Source: Salvator merianae (taxonomy: Eukaryota > Chordata > Lepidosauria > Squamata > Teiidae). Taken from it: a DNA stretch of 64,000 nucleotides. Position 1 is the first letter of the stretch. Each line of letters starts with the position of its first letter. The stretch lies in assembly GCA_003586115.2 (NCBI GenBank), contig QVOM02000112.1, positions 50,590,212 to 50,654,211 of the forward strand. Direction: 5' to 3'. Both the position numbers and the translations under genes were made by a program. The notes beneath the pieces are model-generated. The model saw only the letters and a program-made list of their open reading frames with translations. It did no database searches and was not told where the DNA came from. Of the stretch, positions 12,701 through 24,700 are shown piece after piece.

Positions 12701-15700
12701 GTTGGCTGGGGATATTCTTGATTTCTGGGTGGCTTGTTTTAACTCCAATCTATTGTAGTCAGCAGCTGTTGTTGCCCCTGTTGGCTGGGAGGAGGGAAAA
12801 AGTCAAAAGGAGGGAGCTTTGAAAGTATTTAAAGGGGAGTGGTGGCAATGCTTCTTTGGGACCCTTGTTGAAGAAGATCTGCTCAATGAGAGACCTGGCT
12901 ATGGATCTGCCTTGTGAACTGACCTTTTCTTTTGCTGCCGCCTTGCATTTTCTTTGTTGTTATTGTTTCTCCTGCTTCTATTTTGTTGCTGCTGTTAAAT
13001 TCTTCTATTTTAGATTTTTTCCCCTCTTCCAGCCGTCTGTTTTAGCATCACTGATGCCTGAACGGGTCTGCTGAACTTTGATTTTCCCTGGCTGAGCTTC
13101 TTTCTGCTAGGTTGCCACTGCTGTCCTCAGTCTCCCTTTTCCTTTCTCCCTGCTTTTTTGGCTGGGTAGGTGCTCCTCCGCTGGCACCCACTGGAACACC
13201 TGACTGTGAATGCCTGTGTTCCAGCAAGATGGCAAGATTCCAGTGGTAACTCCCTCTTCCCTTCGTTAGATATAAGATAAGGCTAGGCATTGTCTGCTGT
13301 TCATTTTGAGCTCCTGTCCTCATGGACCGTTGGGGACCTTGGTAGGTTAGCTGAAGACTAGAGTGGCATATTGGCTCAGGAATCTCTTGACCATAACTGT
13401 AGAGCATGGTTTGGCTTGCAAGGATGAATAGAAAAGGTGTGTATGTTAAGGACCCTCGTAATGGAAGAAATTAGGACAGCTGAGAAGATAAAGTACAGTG
13501 CAGCTGGGGAAAGGACATTGCTTAAATTAGTGCAAACACCACCCCCAGTGGCATACCCCTAACCCCCTGGTAGTTTTGTTACTACAACTGCATTCTACCC
13601 AATATTTCACAGTGGATTTGTTTTGTTCCTTGCCAGGTCTACAGAGTTGTTGAGTGACCACTATAGCATTGTGGAGCAATGCATTCTGCAGTACCTGCAG
13701 AAGTTGGTAAAGGGCTTGAGACATAAAACTGAAGTAGTTTTGGGCTACGCATTGCCAAGTCTTGCCACATATTGCTAGAGGGCTCTGTTGTGCCCACCAA
13801 GCAGCATTCAGAGTGTGAGAGAGTTTCCCATGGCTGAAGGTGTGGTGTTCATGCTTAGTTGCTGAGTTGGTGAAGAAGTTGATTTTTTTGCTCCTTCTGC
13901 TAAGCTATTCCAAATGCAAAGCCTCTCTCTGCTAAGCTATTCCAAATGGCCACGAAGTGTGGTGTGGGACTTATGGTTCTCTCCACTAACCCAACTAATC
14001 TGGGAGCTTCCCTCAGTATAGCCAATGCCCAAGTCCCAGTCTGTTAACCCTGCAAACACAAGTACGCAGGCATATTACCTAGATGGACATGAAAATGCCA
14101 TGGCCAACTCATGAAGTCAGATCTGTTGTGTTCTGACAGATTGTGTTGCTGACACATAGATGGTGGTGACATGAGATGCAGTCCTGCTATAACTGATATA
14201 GTTCATGTTATGTCCACTAGCAAAGCATTGTGGCAGGTAATAGCGTCTTGGGCCATGTCTTCTTTACTCAATATGCCTTTGAGTAGTATCGAAGTTGGCC
14301 AGTCTCCATGGCTCCCTGCTGAAGAAGATTGAGGGAGTCACAAGATATTTGGGTGATGGTCAAAAGTGCCAGAATGTCAGTATGTCAGAAGTGAGTTTCA
14401 GGTCACTGCCTTTTGTACTAATGTGGGCCTTTGCCTCAGCAAAATGGGTTGTGTTCATATGAGGGGCTGCAATGCCTATAGACAAAGGAAGAGGATGCCC
14501 TTAATGCTCAGGCACTGATGGCTATGGAGCTACGAAGCCACTTCCTGAGACATTGAGAAGGCCTCTTCTGCAAAGATGGTTGGCCCCAGGAACCTTTTAC
14601 CTGTGCTGATATCTGGCCTGTTGTGCCAGTGGTAAAATGCATCTTGAGTTGCTTCAGAACCTATGCTTTTGCGCTAAAAGTGAACTGCAGCTAACAATGG
14701 CAGTTATTGTTGTCATAATTGTATAAGAGATGATGAGGACTTGGTGTGATCTCTCCTTTCTTTGCACCAAGCTGTGAACTGAAGAGCTGAGCAAAGAGTG
14801 ACTTGGCACAAAACAAGTATATATCTCACCAACTTTCCAATCTGTCTGTAATTTGGTGTACAGCCAAAATGACCTTGACCAAGGCAGTTCCAGCTGAACA
14901 GAACCATTGCCCACGTCTGTTGCCTCTTTCTGCAATTCTGGCACTATGGCAATTGAAAGAGCCTGTGATTCTTTGAGGCTGTTTTTAAAATTCCAGTAGA
15001 ACAGTCAGAATGCTCTAAGCAAAGGTGCAAAAATGCCAAAAACATTCTGTGAACAGCTCTAAAGCTTATCATTCTGCACAGATCCTTAATATGGATTAAG
15101 CATCCTTATAGTTCACTTCGAGGCCACTAAGGCCGCGGTCGGACATCGTCAATGTAATCCGTATAGAAGAGTACACGCAGTGAATTCGTCTTCTGGTCAT
15201 TCCCACAGTTACATTTTAACACGGAGTCAATTCGTTCTTGCTCGTTCCCACACTGATATTTCCCGTGCTTGGCAGTACCCTTTCTGCCTCCACCCCTCAT
15301 CAAATTCTCCTCCCTATGCAGTCAGCGATTGGCTGCAGTCCCAACGTTCAAACCTTGACGTCACAGGGGCGGGAAAGTCAAGCTCTGTTCTCTGCATGTC
15401 CCCACTGCTGCCTCAGAACATGGATTAACTTGGCAGCATTACTAGTCATTCGCCATTTGCTCCTCCCTGCAGCCTCTGTCTACCAAAGCAGAACTTAAAA
15501 ACTAATTCACTTTAAAACTATGAACTTTAAAAAACTAAGCTTTTGAAATGCGCAGTTCTGCTATCCTGCTGTTTCACTTTAACTAAGCTTTTGAAATGCG
15601 GAGTTCTGCTATCCTGCTGATTCACTTTAGCGCAACTGCGCAATTTAAAAGTACCGGGAGAGGTGCATTACAAAGGGAAAAAGTGGGGAGGGAACGTGGG

Positions 15701-18700
15701 GGGGGCTCTACTATTTTTAACTGTGTGCTGACCAGGCAAAACTCCAAACAGGCGCAGTTTATTTTTTCCTTTAAAGAGCAGACGGAAGTGGAGAAAGCCT
15801 TTAATTTCTTCCTGGCAGGACCGCAGCTTAGCAAAGGAGGAGGACGATTTCTTTTCCCCTGGCAGCGAGGGAAGGGGGGATAATGGAGGCAGAGGAAACT
15901 AATGTGCTTCCTGCCCACCCACAAAGTCTGTCATTGGACGGCACAAAATGGGGATCCCTCCCTCTGCATGCCCCCCAAAACAGTACGGTCCCTCTCAAAT
16001 AATCGCTTTCCCCGTGCCCACAGCACAAAGTAAAGCGCGCTAGCGATCTGGAACGGCTTGAGAGTTCATTAAATCCGAAGACAAAGTAATCCGGATTTCG
16101 CCAATTTAATCCATAAAACTTACGGAACGGCAAGATCATGTCAGGACAGTGGGAACTGAAGACGGCCTGTAAACTGATTAAATGCCGTGTCGGAACGCAG
16201 CCATAGATGTGCACATTAGTACAGATCAGTGAGGCCATACCCCCCATTGCCCTGCTTTGTCTACATGAGACAGAGCATGATCCAGATTAAGGGAGGCCTT
16301 AATCCAAAACTCTGGTAGACCCAATCTGCTGTAAGTGCAGATGGTGCTGATCCAACCCACACCTCCTAGCAATCCAGATCAGCGGGCCCGGCTAATCCAG
16401 ACCTAGTGATCTGGATCTACAGCAGGTAAATGCAGAAAGGGCCTAAATCCACTTACTCTAAGGACTAAGCACTGGCTGTTAATAGTGATATCTCTCTGTT
16501 ATTTTTGTTTTAGAGGTAGGTGACTAAGAGGAATTATTGAGTTGTCAGAAATCATCTCTTTAGTCTATAGCCAATGTAGGATCTGAACCCAGTCCAATAC
16601 TACTGTGATCTAGATTATCACATTTTAGGCACCTGTTGCAAATGCACTGCAGCTAAATTGTTTATTCCTGAAAAGGTTCCTGTGTGTTTTTCAACGATCT
16701 TCCAAAATCAGGGAAGCTTCAGCGTTTTCTTGTGACTATCTGGCTGTAAAAGGGAGAATGATAGAGAAACCAAACATATGTGCAAATGTGTGTAGCCTTT
16801 AATTATTTTGATTTATAACTTGAGACAGGAAATGATTAAGATTTGCTTCAGAGCTCCCTCTCCCACAAAATCATAGTGTTTAAAGGTATCATTTAGGATA
16901 CCGAGTCCAGCTTCAGTTAGGACTCTAAAAGATCTTCAACTGATCATTGTTCAGCCTCTGCTTGAATCCACCAAATGAGTGAAAGGGATTACTTCTATAT
17001 AGCTAAATTGCCCCTACTATACAGCCTTTTAAAAAGGTTTTTTCCCCCCTCACCTTGCTTTCTGAATCTTCTCTGTGACACAGGTATTTGAAAAGGGCTT
17101 CCATAGGCTCTTCTCCTCTCAAGGCACAACATACTTAATTTTTTCAAATGCTTCTCATACAATTTGGTTTCCATGACCTTCATATTTTTTGTTACCTTAG
17201 GCTTAGGTTTTAGTTAATCCTTAAAGTGAGGTGCCTAGAATATCTTTTTACACCTAATTTTAATCCAGCTTCAGTCCACTTTCAAAGAGAAGACATAAGT
17301 AAAGTGAAAAGCTGTTTTCTTTTGGCATTACCTAATTCACTAAGTACACTAAATATTGTGGGACGAAAGCAACCAGTTACTTTGCTGGTGTTCCCTCATT
17401 CTGAAGGTGGACTGAAGCTGGATTAAAGTGTGAACCGGCCTGTTATTGAAAAGACGCCGTATACATTTGTGTTCATTTGTAGCTTCAAACAATAGCCAGC
17501 AGAGGGTGCTACAGGTTTTGTAAAATGCTAAACTGTAACTATGGGTAGAACTGCTGTTCATAAAGTTACTTTCTTAGTCACTCGAACTATTTAGAAAGAT
17601 ACAATTAAAATGAGATATATTTGGTCCATCTTATAAATATGAATGCAGTTTGGTAGTGCAGAGAATATGAGCTGATGACAGGAGGAGGTGCTGAGAGAGT
17701 CTTTATATCAAGATATAAAGTTCTTGAGAAACTTAGTTATAAGAAATAAATTTGAAGGTCTGATAGAGGAAGTATCTCTTCTTGCTTTCCACGGTTTCTT
17801 TCTTGCCTTAGAGGAGGAAGGGGGCTTTTTGTGCATTCAAAACTACTTTTTCTTTCACATCCCCTCTCAAAAGAGAGAAAATCAAAGGAAAAGGGTGCTT
17901 TACCTACTTGGGAGCTCTGTATAGCTTGACTGCAGAACCTACTGAATATGCAAGTTCTGCAGGACCTCAAAGAGCTTTCTTCAGCCTCATTTCTCCAACC
18001 AGAGAGTTTATGGAGTGGTTCAACATGATATGGGGAAGAAGTCTTCCCAGAAGAGTTACTATATTTTCATGAGGCTCAAAAGGGTATATGTGCACCTCTT
18101 TTCTGACTCTGTATGCTCCCTAAAGGATGTCTTTATTTTGCCTTAAATAGAAAGGGACTGCTCTTCCCTCCCCTCTGACTAGCGCAAGATGTCAGCCCGT
18201 TTGATATCATTAAATTAGTCCTTCCTCTGCTGCTGCTATAGCTGTAGGACGAGGAATCAAAGTACTGAGAATGCACCTCACAAAATCTATCAGAATAATT
18301 TTACATACACTAGTGGCCAAAACTGTGGAAACCTTTTGGAAAAAGTGTATTTTTGAGGTTTGATGGCTTATAACACCGCTTTAGTTTGGAGTAACCCCAT
18401 AAAATGATATATCAATGGAAAGATAATTTAATCAAGAACGTAATGCAACAAACTTTGTTCAGTTATCTGTATTCTATCAAAAGTTATAGCCAAATTACCA
18501 GGAAAAGAAGCACAGCTTGCTTGTAGCTTTCCTTCATTTCAATATAGCCAATGAGCATGAGTGTTTAGAGAGCCAATCAGGCGTCATCTTGTAATAAAAC
18601 GTAATAAAATTAAAGAAATGGTACAAAGAGTTGATTGGTCACCCAGAAAGCGATGTAAAATAGTACTGTTGAGTGAACAAGACAACAGTTATGAAGAAAT

Positions 18701-21700
18701 TAGAAGAAAAATTGGTGGAAACTTAACCAAAGGTGGCATTTCTAAATTTTTGAAGAGGTATAAGGAGACTCAGTCACTACAAAACCAGACTGGTAAAGGC
18801 AAGAAAAGGTGCACAACAGCAAGTGATGACAGAAAAATGAAGAGACTGTGCCTAGGCAACAGAAGAAAATCATCTAGCTGTATATGAGATGAAATGGCAC
18901 AATGCAATGTGAAGTTGAGTGCAAGGACTGTTTGGCTCAGATTGCAGGAATTTGGTATAAATGCTAGATTTCCACAAAAAAAAGCCATGTTTATTTTGCA
19001 AACAGATAAGAGATTAAACTGGGCTAAAACCCATGTTTACTGGACAGCGGAACAATGGGACAGTGTTATTTGGAGTGACAAGGCCAGAATCTCCCTGTTT
19101 GGTAGTGATGGCATAAAATATGTAAAGGGAAGAATCAGAGAGGATTTGCATCCTGATCACATTACACCTACCATGAAACACCCAGTTAGTGTTATGATCT
19201 GGGGTAACAGGACATCAAAAGGTGTGGGCAGAATTTGCGTGATTAATGGGAATATAAATGCCCCAAAATACATAAACGAAATACTTGAGCCCAAACTTAA
19301 GCCTTCCGCATGTGATCTTTTCCCAGATCATGACGCATTTATATTTCAACAGGATTCAGCTCCATGTTGCTGCTATGTGCAAAAGTGGGTTCAAGATAAT
19401 CATATTTCACTGCTGGAATGGCCTGGGAATAGCCCAGACCTTAACGCAACAGAAAATCTGTGGAGCCGACTAAAGAAACTTGTTAGTAAGAAGAAACCCA
19501 ACAATAAAACCAAATTAATAGAAACAATAATTCAATTGTGGTTTCACATTATAACAGCTGCAGAACTAAAAAACTTGGTTCACTCCATGGAAAGGCGTTG
19601 TAAGGCCGTAATTAAGGCTACAGTTTACCCAACTTAAATATTAACTGCCATAGTGAGAATTTTCGTAAATCTCATTTTTTCCATGTGTTTCACTTTTCTT
19701 CTTTATAACTGCTGTTCTGTAGTGCATTACACTCTTGATTAAACTATCTTTCCATTGATACATCATTTTATGGGGTTACTCCAAAATAAAGTGGTGTTAT
19801 GAGCCTTCAAACCTCAAAAATACACTTTTTCCAAAAGGTTTCCACAATTGTGGCCACTAGTGTATATATTCAAGTGCCTCCCTTCCTTTTGCCAGGCTTA
19901 CTTAAAGACTATTCAGAAAAAAATAAGATAGAGACCATTTTATGTATATGTTTGACTTGAATTTCAACCCCTCAATATTAGAATTACTGCTAGCCAAAAG
20001 AACAGTATTACTATGAGTCATAAAAATCTGAGCTCAAAGAGGAACCAAAATGATCAAAGAAAGATGCAGATGTCAGTCAGCAAACAAAGTAGAAAGCTGC
20101 TTATTGCCACTAATGTACTTATTTTGTCTATTTGCTAAGGCTGTGAATACCTTGTATAGCTAGCAAATAAACTCATTTTGCAGACTGTTGTTTTTCCAGT
20201 TTGTCTTAATGGCTTATTAAAGGTGAAATTGTTAAGTTAGGCACATTGCTGTTTTTGTTTTAAGGATTTGGGGAAATATCTTGGTCCTAACAAGAACAAA
20301 AGCCCTTTCTGATTCTGACCACAGGAAGATGTGGGCTGGGTTAGTGCTGTCTGCATAAATGGTGCTGATCCAGATCATCCCACATAGCAGTTGTGAAGTT
20401 TGCATGAGCTTTGCAGCTGCACCTCCACGTCTCTGAGGTCTTGGAACAAAAAATCCTAGCCTTAGGGCCTCTGGGGGTCATGTCTACCAGTAATCCAGAA
20501 GGGGAGTACCAAATGGACACTGGAGAAATGGAGGTATTATTTACTAGACGCGATGAGGTTTCAAATATTAAATAAGAATAGATTAAGGTTAGAAGGGCAA
20601 ACAGTAAATGATGATTTGAGAGGAAAATGGAAGGGGATAGTGGAATTCAAATAAAAAGTAATGTGTGACTGTGGCCTTAGCTGCACTGTTTGAGTCTGGA
20701 ATGTTCTGGAGTAGGATGAATTGCTGTCTCTTTGGATGTCACCCTATGGGGCTGGAGTATACACTTTAAGAATCCTGTAAGCAGAATGTATGGTTGGGCT
20801 CCAGAAATGAAGTAGTACTTTTGGCAATCTGTTCAAGGCAGCCTGAAAGGTAGATAGATACTTAGAACTGACACTGTCTTTACCAAAACAGAAGAAAAAC
20901 ATAGAGACTTGCTTATAACCGGTGGCTCTGTTGCCTTCTCACTATTCTGAGATGGTCCTTCAGGAGAAGTATAATCCCATCATAGACAGGTTGAATATCA
21001 CTTACCTGAACAAATGAACCCCCAGATAACAGCACTTCTGTTTGTCTGAATTTTGTTTCAATCTATCCACACTCATCTAGTCAATTGCCACACCCAAGCA
21101 ATGATTTAGGACATCCACTGCTCTCCTTGGGTCTGATAAAAAAGAAAGATAAAGCTGGGTGCCATCTACTTATTGACAACACCTCAAGCTGAATCTCCCA
21201 AAGCATTATTCTGGGATGGATTTGATCACAGAATGAAAGTTGTTCTCCTTCCACAAGACTTATGACTCAAGTGTCCCATGAACAAGGCTTGCGATCAAGC
21301 TGTATGAGACTCTCCTTCCTACAAAGTTTTGTAATAGGGAAATTTTGTGTGATTGCCTGCAGTTTGTGAAAGCTGTGCATAAACTGAGTGGGTGAAGTGC
21401 TGTAGAAATTGTGTGTGACGAAGTAAAGACAGTGTATGCAGTATGTGCACGTTTCTGTAGAGGCTGGGGGAAATCTCCCACGGTGTTTTGTGCAATCTTC
21501 ACACACAAAAATTGCTCAATATAAACAAGTCCAGAAATCTGGCTTTCCAAGATGTTAGCTTTGTCAGTTCAGGAAGTATGTCATTTGATAAATATAAAGT
21601 TCCAGCAATGATAGTTTACTTTTAGATCAAAGTCTCTTTAACGTACCTGCACGATTAGGGAAATTCTTTTGAGCAGTTCCCTTATATTTTCTATAGATTC

Positions 21701-24700
21701 CCTGTATGTGGAATTTAAGTATTGTTGCTGGAGAGGCCTAACCTTCATTTAAAGTTCTGGGAAAGACTTCCCTCAAGATATTGATTCTCAGAAGTTCTTT
21801 TGGTAGAAGTGACCTTTGTTCATATAGTGTCTTTGTTTACTGTCCTAGCTTCTGAAAATGAATTACTTTTTTTTTTCAAGAGAGTGAAGTCATTAATCAC
21901 TTTATTCCCAAATTTTCCTCCTCTTTTCAGAGGCCTTAAGAGTTCATTTTTTTTCTTTTGTCTGATCTTATTCTACTTTATCTGGGGAGTGTGATAGACA
22001 GTTGTAAAACCTTGAAGTACTGTACTGTATTCTACAGGTGGGAGAAAGACTGCCCAAAAGCAGATGATTTTGTTCATTTCCTTTAGAACAGTTACTGTAG
22101 GAAAGAATATCAGTTGCTGCTATAACATAGTGAGGGGATCTAGTAGCATCTTAGAAACTAACAGAGAGAAAGAAGTTGGCAGCATAAACTTTTGTAGACT
22201 AAGCCTACTTCATCAGATGTGAATGCATCTAATGAAGTAGGCTTAGCCTATGAAAGCTCATGCTACCAACTTCTTTCTCTTTATTAGTTTCCAAGGTGCT
22301 ATTAGACCTCTTGTTTACTGACTCACACTAACATGGCTACGTATTTGCATGCTATAGCTTAGGCCCTTTCTGCACTTACCTCTTCAGATCCAGATCAGTG
22401 GGTCCAGATTAGCCCAACCCACTGATCAGGATCACGGGGAGGCATGGACAGGATCAACACTGTCTGCACTGATTGTACTCATTGTGCAGGTGTTCCTGGG
22501 CAGTGGTTCTAATCCTACTGGGGTGACTAATTCAAGAAGGGGGTGCTAGAGGAACAAAACTAAACCTCTTTGCTATTATGTTTTGGGGTTGCACAGCATC
22601 TATTGCTTTCCTCATGCTATTTAAGTTCTACATAAAATGCTGGAGGAGGTCATTGGGAGATTCAGCTTGAGGTGTCGTCAATAAATAGATGGCACCCAGC
22701 TTTATCTTTCTTTTTTATCAGACCCAAGGAGAGCAGTGGATATCCTAAATCATTGTTTGGGTGTGGCAATTGACTAGATGAGTGTGAATAGATTGAAACA
22801 AAATCCAGACAAACAGAAGTGCTGTTATCTGGGGGTTCATTTGTTCAGGTAAGTGATATTCAACCCGTGTATGATGGGATTGTACTTCTCCTGAAGGATC
22901 ATGTTTGCAGCTTGGGCGTAGTTGTCAATCCAGCTTTGTTGCTGAAGGCTCAAGTGGACTTCAGCCTGGAATACTTTTGGATCCACTGTAGCTGATACTC
23001 CAGCAGCATCCTTACCTGGTTGGGGATAGCTTTGCCACAGTTAAATTTCTATAATGTGATGTGCCTATCTTTACAAATCATCTGGAAACTATATTAACAG
23101 GACCTGGCTGTTTTGGACATGCCAGTGCTTCATCAGCTGCACTGGCTTCTAACTCATTTCTGGGCCCAATTCAAAGTTTTGGTTTTAACTTTTAAAGCAC
23201 AAAATGGCTTGGAACTGGGTTATCTAAAAGAGCACCTTTTACTGTATATCCCTACTTGTCAAAGAAGCCCTGCTCTGTGTGCTGCATTCAGTGAAGTTAA
23301 GCTGAAAGGGCTTTGTCTGTGGAAAGGTCTGCCTAGCACCATCCCTAAATGCTTTATGGTGTCAAGTGAAGGCGGTTTTTTTATCCCTGCAGGCATTTTA
23401 AATTAATCTTGGTTGTATGGTTTTAATTTTTAAAACTATATACAGCATAGATATATGTGTTTGTGCATGTGTGTGTGCGTGTGTATACACACAGAGAACT
23501 TAATAGCAAATTAACAGCTGTCAGCAATAACATTTGTGAGTAAGAGGAATTTAATAGAATTAAACTTAGTTTTATATACATTTTTCATGTTCACTCTCAA
23601 CATATTTTATATTTGATATATAAATAGAAAAAAAAAACCTTGATTTGTTCAGAAACTTAAAAATCTGTTGTCCCAGCATGTGAGATGTTAAGAAAGTATT
23701 TAGATAGCAGAGCAGTATTATGAAAGATGTTTCAGAGGCTTTTGAAAATAGCTGGTTTAAACATAGTACTTACTTTGTGTATATATTTTCAAAGTGCTAT
23801 GTAAATAATAACAAGTGGTTTGACAAGAGTCATGTCACTGCAAAAGCAAGAGCATAGCAAGTCACTTTTCATAAGTTGAATAAATATGCTATTGCCTGCC
23901 TGAAATTTAGATAAAAGGAAGCTACTTGCTCATTAGAAGGGGACAAGGACAAGCCTGTTAAGTGTGTTTTCTCCTTGACACAGGGTTAGATAACTGTAGG
24001 TCTGATGTTCAGATTCAGTGCTGACTGGAGAGAAAACAGTTTTAAAGAGTCAGTACAATTTTTGACTACTTTAAAGGTCCTATCCAAAACATCTCTACAT
24101 TGGTATGTGGAGGGTTAGAAAAGTGCAACTTTTAGGCAGTGACTACACTACTGTTTGTCTATGGATTGGACCTGTTTGTAGTCCATAAAGATCACATTAA
24201 ATATGATGATCCATATAAGTTTTGTGGAATCCCAAGCTAAATCCACAGTCTGTAGAGTGAATTTTGTCCACTTGCAGTCTGCTGTTTCCCACATAGCTTG
24301 GTTTGCAGCTGTCTGTGAGTGTTCCAAGGGAGAAGAAGGAGGTTTTCATCTTTTTTGATGTGCCTGATCATGGCTTTGGGATGCAACCTGATAGCAGAGT
24401 CTTAATGTTGGACAGAACTGAGTGTACATTGGACCTATGCTGCTTCTTTTGGAAGTGCCATTCCCAGTGAGGAGGCACACAAAGAGAAAACGCCCTTGCT
24501 GCCCTCAGACTTTCCTTCTCTGTGTCTAGGAGGAGATTGGAATGGGCAAGTAGCATGGGACATATCTTTCTGTTTATTTTTGGGTCCTTGCTGGAAGTGG
24601 CTATTAGCTACCCTTTTGTTTTACAGCTGGGCCTCCTATTAAAACAGCCAAACAGAGGTACACATATAGCTGATAGCAGTAAGCATTCTTTACTGCATAT

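Larger units (their letters stand above)
18308..19862 (+). mobile_element. Tc1/mariner-type DNA transposon, 1,555 bp, nearly complete
   Basis: Begins CACTAGTGGCC and ends GGCCACTAGTG, flanked by TA on both sides (18306-18307, 19863-19864), the target duplication of Tc1/mariner. The inverted repeats are about 140 bp each (18308-18447 and 19723-19862) with only scattered mismatches. It carries one DDE transposase frame in the sense direction of HSF2BP, interrupted by a stop codon. It lies in the 22.7-kb intron. Confidence 0.93.

Noticed and set aside
12820..13080. TATTTAAAGG box with T-rich downstream tract, possible LTR or promoter
   Set aside because: No paired terminal repeat, primer-binding site or downstream retroviral-type frame was found.
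13048..14944. Several 60-119-codon frames on both strands, considered as an LTR retrotransposon or a nested gene
   Set aside because: None has a reverse transcriptase, integrase, protease or capsid motif, and frames do not chain.
15828..16247. 139-codon open frame on the minus strand
   Set aside because: It spans the end of the GC-rich inverted-repeat element; GC-rich DNA has few chance stops, and no family motif was seen.
24125..24300. TTAGGCAGTGACTACAC motif resembling a MITE terminus
   Set aside because: No matching inverted end was found within 1 kb.
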